DNA of 64,000 nt from Brevundimonas diminuta (GTDB lineage Bacteria > Pseudomonadota > Alphaproteobacteria > Caulobacterales > Caulobacteraceae), in assembly GCF_022654015.1 (NCBI RefSeq), contig NZ_CP073063.1, positions 1,054,001 to 1,118,000 of the forward strand, read 5' to 3'. This document shows, one piece after another, positions 19,505 to 28,056 of the stretch. Position numbers and translations under genes: made by a program. Within the stretch, counting starts at the first letter, position 1. Each line of letters begins with the position of its first letter. The notes under the pieces were generated by a model. It was not told the origin of the DNA, made no database searches, and saw only the letters and a program-made list of their open reading frames with translations.

Positions 19505-20376
19505 GCCTCAGCGGAGGCCGGCGGACGCTTCCACGCGCGCCAGATCAGCCAGGCGCCGACCAGGATCATCGGGATCGACAGCATCATTCCCATGGTCAGG
19601 CCAAACGGGAAATCCGGCATGCCGATATCCGGCTCGCGCACATTCTCCAGCGCCGCACGGCAGACGCCATAACCCACCAGGAACAGGCCGGTGATATAGC
19701 CGGGCTTCTTCAGCAGGCCGAACTTCCAGATCGCGACGGAAAGGACGGAGAAGAGGATGATCCCTTCAAGACCGGCCTCATAGAGTTGGCTGGGGTGGCG
19801 GGGCGCATCGCCCGCGGGGCAGAAGCCGTACGTCTGTTCGATGCGGGCGTTGCAGAAGCGCACGGCCCAGGGGACGGTCGTCTCTCGCCCCCACAGCTCA
19901 CCATTGATGAAGTTGGCCAGACGGCCGAACATCAGGCCGATCGGCACGACGGGCGCGACCAGATCGCCGAGGCGCAGCATGTCGATCTTCTGCGACCGGG
20001 CATAGAGGACGATGGCCAGGCAGACGCCCAGGAAGCCGCCGTGGAAGCTCATGCCGCCGGTCCACAGCTGGAACAGTTCGAACCGCTCGCCCAGCGTCTG
20101 GCCGGTGAATAACTGACCGTACATGGCCGGCTTGTAGAAGAGGGCGTAGCCTAAGCGGCCGCCCAGGATGATGCCCAGCACGATCCACAGCACCAAGTCG
20201 TCGAGTTGCGTCGTGGTGACGGGCGGCTTGCCGGGCGCCCACAGCCGCTGGGTCTTGGCCAGACGCGCGGCATACCACCAGCCCAGCACGATGCCGGCGA
20301 CATAAGCCAAGGCGTACCAGCGGATCGGAAGCGGTCCGAGGTGGATCAGGACCGGATCGAATTCGGGAAAGGGCAA
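19501..20376 (-). CDS. lgt: Prolipoprotein diacylglyceryl transferase
   Basis: Inner-membrane enzyme that moves diacylglycerol to the lipobox Cys of prolipoproteins. The 291-residue protein has about seven membrane helices, the conserved FHGGFLGVCLAIVLYAR (essential His region) and the Lgt signature GRLANFINGELWGR with the essential Asn/Glu/Arg. The start is TTG at 20376, decoded from reading MPFPEFDPVLIHLGPLPIRW, which matches the family N-terminus; an AGGAA lies 7-8 bases upstream. No ATG is available nearby. Overlap with midA indicates coupling. Confidence 0.95.
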   Translation of the reverse strand: MPFPEFDPVLIHLGPLPIRWYALAYVAGIVLGWWYAARLAKTQRLWAPGKPPVTTTQLDDLVLWIVLGIILGGRLGYALFYKPAMYGQLFTGQTLGERFELFQLWTGGMSFHGGFLGVCLAIVLYARSQKIDMLRLGDLVAPVVPIGLMFGRLANFINGELWGRETTVPWAVRFCNARIEQTYGFCPAGDAPRHPSQLYEAGLEGIILFSVLSVAIWKFGLLKKPGYITGLFLVGYGVCRAALENVREPDIGMPDFPFGLTMGMMLSIPMILVGAWLIWRAWKRPPASAEA

Positions 20377-20498
20377 GGGGCGTTCCTGTGCGGGACTGTC
20401 TTTGACAGCGGTTTAGCAAGCGTCGCCGCCGTCGTCGCCTGTGAAGACGCATCACGACGCCTTGATGGCGCCCGCGAAGCAGCAGAAAGAAAGGTTTC

Positions 20499-20518
20499 GT
20501 TCACCATAGTCGGTGAAC
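20499..20518. promoter_or_regulatory. Perfect 7-bp inverted repeat in the lgt-ubiK divergent region
   Basis: GTTCACC (20499-20505) and GGTGAAC (20512-20518) separated by ATAGTC. It lies 32 bases before the ubiK ATG and 122 bases before lgt. It may be an operator or a leader hairpin; no regulator is evident. Confidence 0.35.
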
Positions 20519-20549
20519 CTTCGTTAACGACGTTGAGGTCGGAGCCGCC

Positions 20550-20849
20550 ATGCAGACCCGCAATCCCATTCTGGACGAGTTCGCCAAGCTGACGACCGGC
20601 GCCATGGGCCTGGCCCAGGCCGCAGGCGAAGAGGCCAAGACCGCCTGGCGCGCCCAGGCCGACCGGATCGCCGCCGAAATGGACCTGGTCCGTCGCGACG
20701 AGTTCGATGTTCTGAAGGACGAGATCGCCGCTTTGCGGGCCGAGATCGCAGAGCTGAAGGCGGCGAAAAAGCCGGCTGGAAAGCCCGCCACTGAGGCCTC
20801 TGGGGGAACGTCCACAGATGGAACTCAACCCGGGGACGCAGCCGGTTGA
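20550..20849 (+). CDS. ubiK: Ubiquinone biosynthesis accessory factor UbiK family (BMFP)
   Basis: A 99-residue coiled-coil protein of the BMFP/YqiC family. The N-terminal amphipathic part (TRNPILDEFAKLTTGAMGLA) is the family hallmark, and residues 45-75 form a coiled coil (RRDEFDVLKDEIAALRAEI). The tail after 78 is Lys/Pro/Gly rich and disordered. In E. coli UbiK binds UbiJ and lipids and helps the aerobic ubiquinone metabolon. Divergent from lgt. A GTGAACC repeat and a TTAAC lie in the leader. Confidence 0.85.
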   Translation: MQTRNPILDEFAKLTTGAMGLAQAAGEEAKTAWRAQADRIAAEMDLVRRDEFDVLKDEIAALRAEIAELKAAKKPAGKPATEASGGTSTDGTQPGDAAG

Positions 20850-20868
20850 GCCGAATCTGCGAACAGGC

Positions 20869-20884
20869 TTACCGTTCTGTTAAC
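20869..20884 (+). promoter_or_regulatory. CtrA-like box upstream of the YbjN-family gene
   Basis: TTAC-N7-TTAAC, one mismatch from the CtrA consensus, 39 bases before the ATG at 20923. It could also reflect chance, since AT-rich spacers are few here. Confidence 0.4.
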
Positions 20885-20922
20885 GCCCGCGATTCTCGCG
20901 GACGCAGCGTGAAAGACACTTG

Positions 20923-21426
20923 ATGGATATCGCCCGGCCAGAAGAAGTGGACGTGCCCTTCGACCCGCTTGAGGTCGTCGAGCATGTGCTCACGGCCGAG
21001 AATCTTCCGTTCGACCGCACCGACGACGGCGACCTCGCCTTTGCGCTGGCCGGCGACTGGAAGGACTATGAGCTGTGGTTCGCCTGGCGTCCCGAGGGCG
21101 ACTGTCTCCAGCTGTGCTGCGCGCTGGATTTAAAGGTGGCCAAGAGCCGCAAGACGGCCGCCTATGAGCTGGTCGGCCTGATCAACCAGCGCACCTGGAT
21201 GGGTCATTTCGAGGTCTGGGCCGAGGACGGCGAGATCGTCTTCCGCCATTCGCTGGCCTTGCCGATGGGCGAGCGCCCGACGCTGGCCCAGGCGGCGTCG
21301 ATGATCGACGCGGCCATCGAGGCGTCGGATCGCTACTATCCCGCCTTCGACTTCATGGTGCGCGGAAACAAGAAGCCGCAGGAGGCGATCGACGCCTGCC
21401 TGTTCGAGACCGTCGGCACCGCCTGA
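20923..21426 (+). CDS. YbjN domain-containing protein
   Basis: A 167-residue protein made almost wholly of the YbjN fold, which resembles type III secretion chaperones. Visible are FDPLEVVEHVLTAENLPFDR at the start and YELVGLINQRTWMGHFEVW in the middle, the usual YbjN blocks; the C-terminus is FDFMVRGNKKPQEAIDACLF. Members are widespread in alphaproteobacteria and the biochemical role is unknown. ATG at 20923 is preferred over the TTG just before it. The stop overlaps the ATG of proC (TGATG), so both are probably co-translated. Confidence 0.85.
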   Translation: MDIARPEEVDVPFDPLEVVEHVLTAENLPFDRTDDGDLAFALAGDWKDYELWFAWRPEGDCLQLCCALDLKVAKSRKTAAYELVGLINQRTWMGHFEVWAEDGEIVFRHSLALPMGERPTLAQAASMIDAAIEASDRYYPAFDFMVRGNKKPQEAIDACLFETVGTA

Positions 21427-22232
21427 TGCCAAGCGCGGCATCTGTGCCGGGTCCCGTTGTCCTGGTCGGCTGCGGCCGACTGGGCTCCGCCATTCTGGAA
21501 GGCTGGCTGCTGACCGAAACGGTGGCGGCGTCTGACCTGATCATTCTCAGCCCGTCAGAAAAGCCGGCTGCCGAAACGGCGCGGGCCAAGGGCGCGCGGA
21601 TCAATCCGCCGCTGGAGGTCCTGACTGACGCGGCGGTCATCGTGCTGGCGGTGAAGCCGGCGCTGTGGCGCGAGGTCATGGCTCCGCTGGCGCCGTTCCT
21701 GAACGATCGAGCCATCATCCTGTCGGTCATGGCGGGCGTGACGGCGCCGACGCTGGCGGAAGGCCTGGGAGGCTGGCCCATCATGCGAGTGATGCCGACG
21801 ACCGGCGTGTCGCGCGGGCGCGGCGTGGCCTCGGTCTGGTCGGCGGACCGGCGCGCCCAAGACATCGGGCAAGCCTTGTTCGAGCCGATGGCCGAGACGG
21901 TCGTGCTGGCCGACGAGGCGCTGATGGATGCGGCGACGGCGGTGGCCGGCTCGGGCGCGGCCTATTTCTACGCCTTTACCGAAGCGCTGGCCCGGGCGGG
22001 GGAAGCGGCGGGTCTGGATGCAGAGACAGCGGATGTGCTGGCGCGCGCGACTCTGAGGTCCGCAGCCGACTCCATGGGCGACGACGCGCTCGAAGCCCTA
22101 ATCGGCCGCATCGCCTCGCCCGGCGGCTCGACCCGCGCCGGGCTTGACGCCTTGGCGAAGGACGGCCGCCTGACGGCGATGTTGAACGAAACGGTCGCGG
22201 CGGCGGTAAAGCGCAACCGCGAGATGGGTTAG
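21426..22232 (+). CDS. proC: Pyrroline-5-carboxylate reductase
   Basis: Final step of proline synthesis: NAD(P)H reduction of pyrroline-5-carboxylate. The 268-residue protein has the Rossmann motif VVLVGCGRLGSAIL (11-24), VLAVKPALWREV (about 74), MRVMPTTGVSRGRG (about 120) and the C-terminal signature IASPGGSTRAGLDAL. ATG overlaps the upstream YbjN gene. The 3' end overlaps the convergent gene at 22229 by 4 bases. Confidence 0.95.
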   Translation: MPSAASVPGPVVLVGCGRLGSAILEGWLLTETVAASDLIILSPSEKPAAETARAKGARINPPLEVLTDAAVIVLAVKPALWREVMAPLAPFLNDRAIILSVMAGVTAPTLAEGLGGWPIMRVMPTTGVSRGRGVASVWSADRRAQDIGQALFEPMAETVVLADEALMDAATAVAGSGAAYFYAFTEALARAGEAAGLDAETADVLARATLRSAADSMGDDALEALIGRIASPGGSTRAGLDALAKDGRLTAMLNETVAAAVKRNREMG

Positions 22233-22705
22233 AAGCGTCCGCGCTCGATCTGATCGCCGAAACGCTCGAACGCGCGGTTGGCGTCACGCCAGACGCTGTA
22301 GCCCCAGACGTCGTTGATGCTGGGCGTGAAGTAGGAATAGTCCACCGGCCGCGTCGCGCCGTCCGCCAGGACGATCTCACCCTTGATGGCCGCGCCGCCA
22401 ACGGACACGCTGCGGATCGGGTCGAGGCCCGGCGTCTGACGGACCTGTTCGAACGTCGGCCGGTTGGGCTTCAGATCGACGAGCACCAGATTGGCGGTCG
22501 CGCCCGGATAACGCTGGGCCAAGGCCTTGCCGACCTCGGCCTGAAGGCCGGCGATCTGTTCATTGACCTCGCGGTCGCCGAGCTTTTCGACCTCGCGCTG
22601 AAGCTGCGGCCCGACCGTGACGTTCACCGTCGGTGCTTGAGCCTGAGCCATGGCGGCGACGGCGAGCGTCGCGGCCAGCGGTGCAAAGAAGGCGAGTTTA
22701 CGCAT
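22229..22705 (-). CDS. Small periplasmic protein of unknown function
   Basis: A 158-residue secreted protein. A signal peptide (MRKLAFFAPLAATLAVAAMA, cleavage near AQA-QA) starts at the ATG at 22705, which has GGAG 9 bases upstream; an ATG five codons earlier is possible. The mature part begins TVNVTVGPQLQREVEKLG, has a predicted helix to about 70 and then beta-rich segments with VSVGGAAIKGEIVLADG. I do not recognise a named family. The 85-base gap to the kinase gene downstream holds a short T-poor hairpin region and nothing clear. Confidence 0.7.
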   Translation of the reverse strand: MRKLAFFAPLAATLAVAAMAQAQAPTVNVTVGPQLQREVEKLGDREVNEQIAGLQAEVGKALAQRYPGATANLVLVDLKPNRPTFEQVRQTPGLDPIRSVSVGGAAIKGEIVLADGATRPVDYSYFTPSINDVWGYSVWRDANRAFERFGDQIERGRF

Positions 22706-22790
22706 CGAAATCATCTCCAAGCCCTGTCGCCCTCAAGATGACCCTTGCAGCGTCGTTTCGCCAGACCCTGCTGACGAAAGCTTTTAAGCC

Positions 22791-24158
22791 TTAGGCGGAC
22801 TCGGCGACGGTGACCGCGCCGGGGATGCGGATGGTCGCTTTCAATCCGCCCAGTTCGCTGCGAGCTAGGGTGACGTCGCCGCCATGGCCGCGCGCCACAT
22901 CGCGCGCGATGGCCAGGCCCAGACCGACGCCCTTGCGGTTCTGGTTGCGAGAGTCGTCCAGGCGCGAGAAGGGCCGGAAGGCCTCGTCATACATGGCTTC
23001 GGGAATGCCGGGTCCGTCGTCCTCGACGATGATCTCCAGCCCGCCCGACGCCAGGGCGCGGCCCGACAGCCGCACGTGCTCGCCGTGAGAGGCGGCGTTG
23101 CCGGCCAGGTTCACCAGGGCGCGCTTGAAGGCGAGGGGGCGAACGGAGGCGGTCAGGCCCTCGGCGACCAACACCTCGACTTCGGCGCCAGCGCGTTTCG
23201 CATCCTCGCCGGCCGCTTTCAGCAGGTCGGAAAGCGACACCGGCTTAGGCGGCTCTCCCGCCTCGCCGCGGGCGAAGTCGAGGTATTCGTCGATCATATG
23301 CTCCATCTCGTCCAGGTCGCCGCGCATGGCGGACTGCCGCTTGAACGGTGGAGCCAGAGCCAGTTCGAGACGCAGACGGGTCAGGGGCGTGCGCAGGTCG
23401 TGGCTGACCGAGGCGAGCAAGGCTGTGCGCTGATCGATGTGGCGCTGAATCCGGTCGCGCATCGCCATGAAGGCGACGGCGGCGGCGCGGACCTCGCGCG
23501 CGCCATGCGGCTTGAATCGGGGCACGGTTTCGCCACGTCCGAACGCCTCGGCCGCGTCGGCCAAGCGCTCGATGGCGCGGACCTGATTGCGGATGAACAG
23601 GATGGCCACGCCCATCAACAGGACGGTCGCCACCGCCAGCCACAGGACGAAGATGTGGGCCTGGGTCGCCACCGCGCGCTCGCGTGGGGCGATAATGCGA
23701 AGCACCCCTTGCGGCTCCTGCACCTGGATGTCGACGTAGGCGGGATAGCGGGTGGTGTCGAACCAGTAGGGGCGGTCCAGACGCGCATCCAGGGCCTTGT
23801 CCAGCACACGGTCCACCACGCCGATGGCGCCGCGGCGTTCTTCCGTCGGGAGGGTGCGTCCGTCCTGAAGCACGATGGACAGGGACATGGACCGCTCGGC
23901 GCGATTGGCCAGCTTGTCCAGGTTCGCCGGGCTGGGGTCGTCCTCATAGCTTTCGATGGCCCAGGCGATGTCGCCGGCCAGGCCCTCGGACAGGCGCGCG
24001 GTCACCGTCTGCCAATGGGCGTCGAAGAAGACCCAGGTCACCGCCATCTGCATCACCAGCACCGGCAGGACGATGATCAGCAGCGACCGGCCCCACAGCG
24101 AGGTCGGCAGGCGCCGCTTCAGGAATCGCGGCCACAGATAGGCGGGCAGAAGCCGCAT
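22791..24158 (-). CDS. Sensor histidine kinase, EnvZ-like
   Basis: A 455-residue membrane kinase. Two membrane helices (about 24-43 and 167-189) enclose a 120-residue periplasmic sensor; a HAMP domain follows, then the phospho-acceptor His253 in VSHDLRTPLTRL, and the ATPase with N box NLAGNAASHG, G1 EDDGPGIP and G2 GVGLGLAI. ATG at 24158 begins 4 bases after the response-regulator stop and gives a typical short basic N-terminus; a GTG at 24191 would overlap the regulator. It pairs with the OmpR-type gene just upstream. The signal is unknown. Confidence 0.9.
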   Translation of the reverse strand: MRLLPAYLWPRFLKRRLPTSLWGRSLLIIVLPVLVMQMAVTWVFFDAHWQTVTARLSEGLAGDIAWAIESYEDDPSPANLDKLANRAERSMSLSIVLQDGRTLPTEERRGAIGVVDRVLDKALDARLDRPYWFDTTRYPAYVDIQVQEPQGVLRIIAPRERAVATQAHIFVLWLAVATVLLMGVAILFIRNQVRAIERLADAAEAFGRGETVPRFKPHGAREVRAAAVAFMAMRDRIQRHIDQRTALLASVSHDLRTPLTRLRLELALAPPFKRQSAMRGDLDEMEHMIDEYLDFARGEAGEPPKPVSLSDLLKAAGEDAKRAGAEVEVLVAEGLTASVRPLAFKRALVNLAGNAASHGEHVRLSGRALASGGLEIIVEDDGPGIPEAMYDEAFRPFSRLDDSRNQNRKGVGLGLAIARDVARGHGGDVTLARSELGGLKATIRIPGAVTVAESA

Positions 24159-24162
24159 CGGC

Positions 24163-24900
24163 TCAGTCGGGGGCCAGCATATAGCCGACACCGCGCACCG
24201 TCTGGAGATAGCGCGGGTTCTTGGGGTCGACCTCCAGCTTGCGGCGCAGGCGGGTGACCTGGACGTCCACCGCGCGGCCGGTGATGTCGGCGGTGTCCGG
24301 CGACAGGCTCATCCGCTCGACCGGGGCATGGGCGTGGAGCGCCAGGGTCTTGAGCAACTGAGCCTCGGCCTCGGTCAGGCGCTGGGGCGCGCCGTCACGG
24401 CTGAGCTCCAGCCGTTCCATGTCGAAGACGGCGGTGCCCAGCTTGATCTCCTTGGGACCGATCGGCTTGCCGCCAGTGCGACGCAGGATGGCGTCGATGC
24501 GGAGCACCAGTTCGCGCGGCTCGAAAGGCTTGGACATATAGTCGTCGGCGCCGCGCGACAGACCCTCGATCCGGTCCTCGGCATCGCCGCGCGCCGTCAG
24601 CAGCAGGACCGGCGTCTTGGACAGTTCGGCCTTGTTGCGGACCCAGCTGGTCAGGTCCAGGCCGCTTTCGCCCGGCATCATGACGTCCAGCACGACCAGG
24701 TCGAATTCGATCAACTCCATCATCCGCTTGGCGGCTGCCGCGTGCGCGGCGCCGGTCACGCGATAGCCTTCGCGCGCCAGGAATTCCTTCAGCAGTTCGC
24801 GGATGCGATCGTCATCGTCGACAATCAGCAGATGGCGGCCGACTCCGGGGCCGGCGATAGGGCCCGAGCGGCCATGCGAACGCGATTCCGTCATGCTCAT
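24163..24900 (-). CDS. OmpR/PhoB-family response regulator
   Basis: A 245-residue DNA-binding regulator. The receiver has the acidic pocket DDD (28-30), phospho-acceptor Asp72 in VVLDVMMPGESG and Lys in YMSKPFEPREL; the C-terminal winged helix ends with VDVQVTRLRRKLE and YLQTVRGVGYMLAPD. An unusual 20-residue Ser/Gly/Arg N-terminal extension precedes the receiver; GGGGGAAA upstream of the ATG at 24900 supports this start. Partner of the EnvZ-like kinase. The locus lies next to ilvE, but a regulatory link is not shown. Confidence 0.92.
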   Translation of the reverse strand: MSMTESRSHGRSGPIAGPGVGRHLLIVDDDDRIRELLKEFLAREGYRVTGAAHAAAAKRMMELIEFDLVVLDVMMPGESGLDLTSWVRNKAELSKTPVLLLTARGDAEDRIEGLSRGADDYMSKPFEPRELVLRIDAILRRTGGKPIGPKEIKLGTAVFDMERLELSRDGAPQRLTEAEAQLLKTLALHAHAPVERMSLSPDTADITGRAVDVQVTRLRRKLEVDPKNPRYLQTVRGVGYMLAPD

Positions 24901-24982
24901 GCGACGTTTCCCCCGCTTGCGGCGTTGACCTGAGCGATTCGTGCGGCTCTAAGACCGTCAGTTTCGCGGGAGACGTATTTCA

Positions 24983-25861
24983 ATGGCCTTCGTTCCTTTC
25001 GACGATCGTGACGGCTTCATCTGGGTGAATGGCGATTTCGTCCCCTGGAGGGAAGCGAAAACGCACGTTCTGACCCATGCCCTTCACTATGGCTCGTCGG
25101 TCTTTGAGGGTGAGCGTATGTACGGCGGCGAAATCTTCAAGCTGACGCAACATTCCGAGCGCCTGAAGCGGTCCGCCAACCTGCTCGATTTCGAGATACC
25201 CTACAGCGTCGCTGAAATCGACGCCTTCTGTAAGGAAACCTGCGCCAAGAACGGTCTGACGGACTGCTATGTGCGTCCCGTCGCCTACCTCGGCCCGGAA
25301 CAGACCAGCGTCTCGGCCCTGAACAACAAGGTCCATCTGGCCATCGCCGTGTGGGACTGGCCCAGCTATTTCGACCCCGAGGTCAAGGCGCGCGGCCTGC
25401 GTCTGGAGTGGTCCAAGTGGCGTCGTCCCGATCCGGCGACGGCCCCGACGACAGCCAAGGCGGCGGGTCTTTACATGATCTGCACCATGTCCAAGAACGC
25501 CGCCGAGCGGCGTGGTTTCGCCGACGCCCTGATGCTGGACTGGCGCGGCTATGTCGCCGAGGCGACCGGTGCCAACGTCTTCTTCGTCAAGGACGGCGTC
25601 ATCCACACGCCGAATGTCGAGCACATTCTGGACGGCATCACCCGCCAGACCGTGATCGAGATCGCCCGCGAGAAAGGCATCGAGGTCGTGGTGCGCGAGA
25701 TCAAGCCGGAAGAGCTGTCGGACTTCACCGAATGCTTCCTGACCGGCACGGCCGTCGAGGTGACGCCGGTCGCCGAGGTGGGCGAATACCGCTTCACCCC
25801 CGGCGCCCTCTCGCTGGACCTGATGGATCATTACGGCAAGCTGGTGCGCGGCCAACTGTAA
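24983..25861 (+). CDS. ilvE: Branched-chain amino acid aminotransferase
   Basis: PLP fold-type IV aminotransferase that makes or degrades Leu, Ile and Val. The 292-residue protein has THALHYGSSVFEGERMY (about 31-47), the PLP-lysine Lys159 in TTAKAAGLYMI, the signature ALMLDWRGYVAEATGANVF and ECFLTGTAVEVTPV. Single gene with its own leader, divergent from the response regulator, ended by a terminator. Confidence 0.95.
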   Translation: MAFVPFDDRDGFIWVNGDFVPWREAKTHVLTHALHYGSSVFEGERMYGGEIFKLTQHSERLKRSANLLDFEIPYSVAEIDAFCKETCAKNGLTDCYVRPVAYLGPEQTSVSALNNKVHLAIAVWDWPSYFDPEVKARGLRLEWSKWRRPDPATAPTTAKAAGLYMICTMSKNAAERRGFADALMLDWRGYVAEATGANVFFVKDGVIHTPNVEHILDGITRQTVIEIAREKGIEVVVREIKPEELSDFTECFLTGTAVEVTPVAEVGEYRFTPGALSLDLMDHYGKLVRGQL

Positions 25862-25883
25862 GCCGAGGCGCGACGACAGGATG

Positions 25884-25914
25884 AGGGCGGTCCCTTAAGG
25901 GGCCGCCCTTTTTT
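25884..25914 (+). terminator. Rho-independent terminator after ilvE
   Basis: Stem GGGCGGTCCC (25885-25894) with GGGGCCGCCC (25899-25908), one T-G wobble, loop TTAA, then six T. Ends the ilvE transcript 23 bases after the stop. Confidence 0.9.
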
Positions 25915-25995
25915 CGTTTCGCTTGCCAGCCGCGTCACTTTGTCCTTGAAGCGAATGAAGACCGGCAGACGCGCCGGATGCGGGGATCGTTTTTC

Positions 25996-27267
25996 ATGTT
26001 CAGCCTCCTGAACCTCCAGAGCCTTTTGGGTCTGGTCGTCATCGTCGCGGTCTGCTGGGCGATCTCGGAGAACCGCAAGGCGTTTCCCTGGCGGCTGACG
26101 ATCGGCGCGATCCTGGTGCAGGCCGGGCTGGTGCTGGCCCTGTTCGCCATTCCGGGCTCGCAGGCGGTCCTGGCGGCGGTGACGGGCGCGGTGGATGGCC
26201 TGGCGGTCGCCACGACCGAGGGAACGAAGTTCGTGTTCGGCTATCTGGCCGGTGGAGACCAGCCCTATACGGTCTCGAACCAGGGCGCGCTGTTCACCTT
26301 CGCCTTCCAGGTTCTACCGCTGATCCTGGTGATTTCCGCCCTGTCGGCCCTGCTGTGGCACTGGAAGATTCTGAAGTGGATCACCCTGGGCTTCGGCTTC
26401 CTGTTCCAGAAGACGATGGGTCTGGGCGGCGCCTCCGCCTTGGCCGTCGCGGCCAACATCTTCCTGGGCATGATTGAAAGCCCGATCGTGATCCGCGCCT
26501 ACCTGGACAAGCTGACGCGGTCCGAGATCTTCCTGATGATGGTGGTGGGCCTGGCGACGGTCGCCGGGTCGACCATGGTGGCCTATGCGACCATTCTGTC
26601 GCCCGTCCTGCCCAATGCGGCGGGCCACGTGCTGGTGGCCTCCATCGTCTCGGCGCCGGCCGGCGTGTTGCTGGCGCGGATCATCATCCCCGAGAAAGAA
26701 GGGATGGGCGGCGCGGTCGCCGACTATGACTCGGCCCTGAAATACGACAGCGCCATCGACGCCATCGTCAAAGGGACGTCGGACGGCCTGATGGTCGTGC
26801 TGAACATTTCAGCCGTGCTGATCGTGTTCGTGGCCCTGGTCGCCCTGGTCAACGTCATGCTGGGCGGGTTCGTGGTGTTCGACGCGCCCCTGACCGTCGA
26901 GCGGATGCTGGGCTGGATTTTCGCGCCGGTGGCCTGGCTGATCGGGGTCGAGTGGAAGGACGCCGACGTCGCCGGCTGGCTGCTGGGCGTCAAACTGACC
27001 CTGACCGAGTTCGTCGCCTTCATCGACCTGGGCAAGGTGCCGGCCGCCGAGATGACCGAGCGTACGCGCATGCTGATGACCTACGCCCTGTGCGGCTTCG
27101 CCAATATCGGCTCGGTCGGCATCACCGTCACCGGCCTGTCGGTCCTGATGCCCGAACGCCGCGAAGAGGTGCTGGGCATGGTCTGGAAGGGCCTGTTCGC
27201 CGGTTTCCTGGCCACACTGATGACCGCGGCCATCGTCGGCGCGATGCCCAGCGTCGTCTTCGGCTAG
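25996..27267 (+). CDS. Concentrative nucleoside transporter, NupC/CNT family
   Basis: A 423-residue inner-membrane symporter for nucleosides. About ten hydrophobic helices are present; conserved parts include GALFTFAFQVLPLIL, ALAVAANIFLGMIESPIVI (the CNT core motif with the Glu of ESP), STMVAYATILSP and the late LCGFANIGSVGITVTGLSVL. I chose the ATG at 25996 (GGGGATC about 10 bases upstream, starts MFSLLNLQSLLGL as in the family) over one six codons earlier. Stands alone; convergent with the thioesterase gene 7 bases away. Confidence 0.9.
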   Translation: MFSLLNLQSLLGLVVIVAVCWAISENRKAFPWRLTIGAILVQAGLVLALFAIPGSQAVLAAVTGAVDGLAVATTEGTKFVFGYLAGGDQPYTVSNQGALFTFAFQVLPLILVISALSALLWHWKILKWITLGFGFLFQKTMGLGGASALAVAANIFLGMIESPIVIRAYLDKLTRSEIFLMMVVGLATVAGSTMVAYATILSPVLPNAAGHVLVASIVSAPAGVLLARIIIPEKEGMGGAVADYDSALKYDSAIDAIVKGTSDGLMVVLNISAVLIVFVALVALVNVMLGGFVVFDAPLTVERMLGWIFAPVAWLIGVEWKDADVAGWLLGVKLTLTEFVAFIDLGKVPAAEMTERTRMLMTYALCGFANIGSVGITVTGLSVLMPERREEVLGMVWKGLFAGFLATLMTAAIVGAMPSVVFG

Positions 27268-27274
27268 GACACGC

Positions 27275-27706
27275 TCACCGCGGCGTGAACTTGCGGATGA
27301 CGCCGGAGAAGGTCATCAGCAGGCGCTCGCCGGTATTGATCTGACCCCGCACGAAGATCAGGCTCTTGCCGGCCTTGGTGACCTGACCGGTGGCCTCGAT
27401 CAGTTCGCCGACATAGCCCCCGTCGATGAAGGTGGAGTCCAGTTGGACCGTGACCCCCGAGGCGCCTTCCATCTCCTGGTAGGCGATCTGGAACATGGCG
27501 ATGTCGGCGAAGGTCATCAGGCAGCCGCCGTGCATCCGCCCGCCGGCGTTCATGTGCTTCTGCTCGGCGCGGAAGGCGCAGCGCATGTGCCCGTCGGGAT
27601 CCGGCTTGCCGTAGAAGGGGCCGACCACCGTGTCGAAGGTGTCGTGCAGATCGTAGGTCTGCCAGCCGGCGAACTCGCCTTCGGTGATGGTGATTTTCTT
27701 GGGCAT
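27275..27706 (-). CDS. PaaI-type hotdog thioesterase
   Basis: A 143-residue hotdog-fold protein. The catalytic segment NAGGRMHGGCLMTFADIAMF (about 53-72) carries the Asn, His-Gly-Gly and Asp typical of the PaaI/4HBT group; the second half has the usual VTVQLDSTFIDGG strand pair. It should hydrolyse an acyl-CoA, substrate unknown. Divergent from the DUF3253 gene. Confidence 0.88.
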   Translation of the reverse strand: MPKKITITEGEFAGWQTYDLHDTFDTVVGPFYGKPDPDGHMRCAFRAEQKHMNAGGRMHGGCLMTFADIAMFQIAYQEMEGASGVTVQLDSTFIDGGYVGELIEATGQVTKAGKSLIFVRGQINTGERLLMTFSGVIRKFTPR

Positions 27707-27753
27707 GCAAACTCGGCCTTACTTATGGGCGTGCGTTGCAGCATATAGGCGCA

Positions 27754-28056
27754 ATGAGCGACCCGATCGAAACCGCAATCCTGAACAAAATCGCCGCGCT
27801 TGAGCCCGGCAAGAGCATTGAGCCGGCGGAAGTGGCCAAAGAGCTACAGCCCGAGCAGTGGCAGCGCATGCTGCCCAAGGTTCGCGCGACCGCTCTGGGC
27901 CTGATGCGCCAAGGCAAGCTGACCATCACCAAGAAGGGCAAGGCGGTCGATCCGGACAACTTCCGTGGCGTCACGCGCCTGCGTCAGGCGACGGAGGAAG
28001 AGACGGCCCTGGCGTTGAGCCGCCGTCCGCCGGTCGTCGAGGGCGATGAAGACTGA
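27754..28056 (+). CDS. DUF3253 domain protein
   Basis: A 100-residue protein that fits DUF3253, a small winged-helix-like family. The N-terminal half (AILNKIAALEPGKSIEPAEV, then QWQRMLPKVRATALGLMRQG) reads as a helix-turn-helix region followed by the wing KLTITKKGKAVDP. ATG at 27754 is preferred over a TTG six codons upstream. It overlaps the next gene, a uracil-DNA glycosylase, by 11 bases, so the two are co-translated. DNA binding is inferred from the fold only. Confidence 0.8.
   Translation: MSDPIETAILNKIAALEPGKSIEPAEVAKELQPEQWQRMLPKVRATALGLMRQGKLTITKKGKAVDPDNFRGVTRLRQATEEETALALSRRPPVVEGDED

Noticed and set aside
18338-19672. 444-codon + strand frame across midA and lgt
   Set aside because: midA and lgt are firmly identified on the other strand; the + frame has no family feature and crosses gene boundaries.
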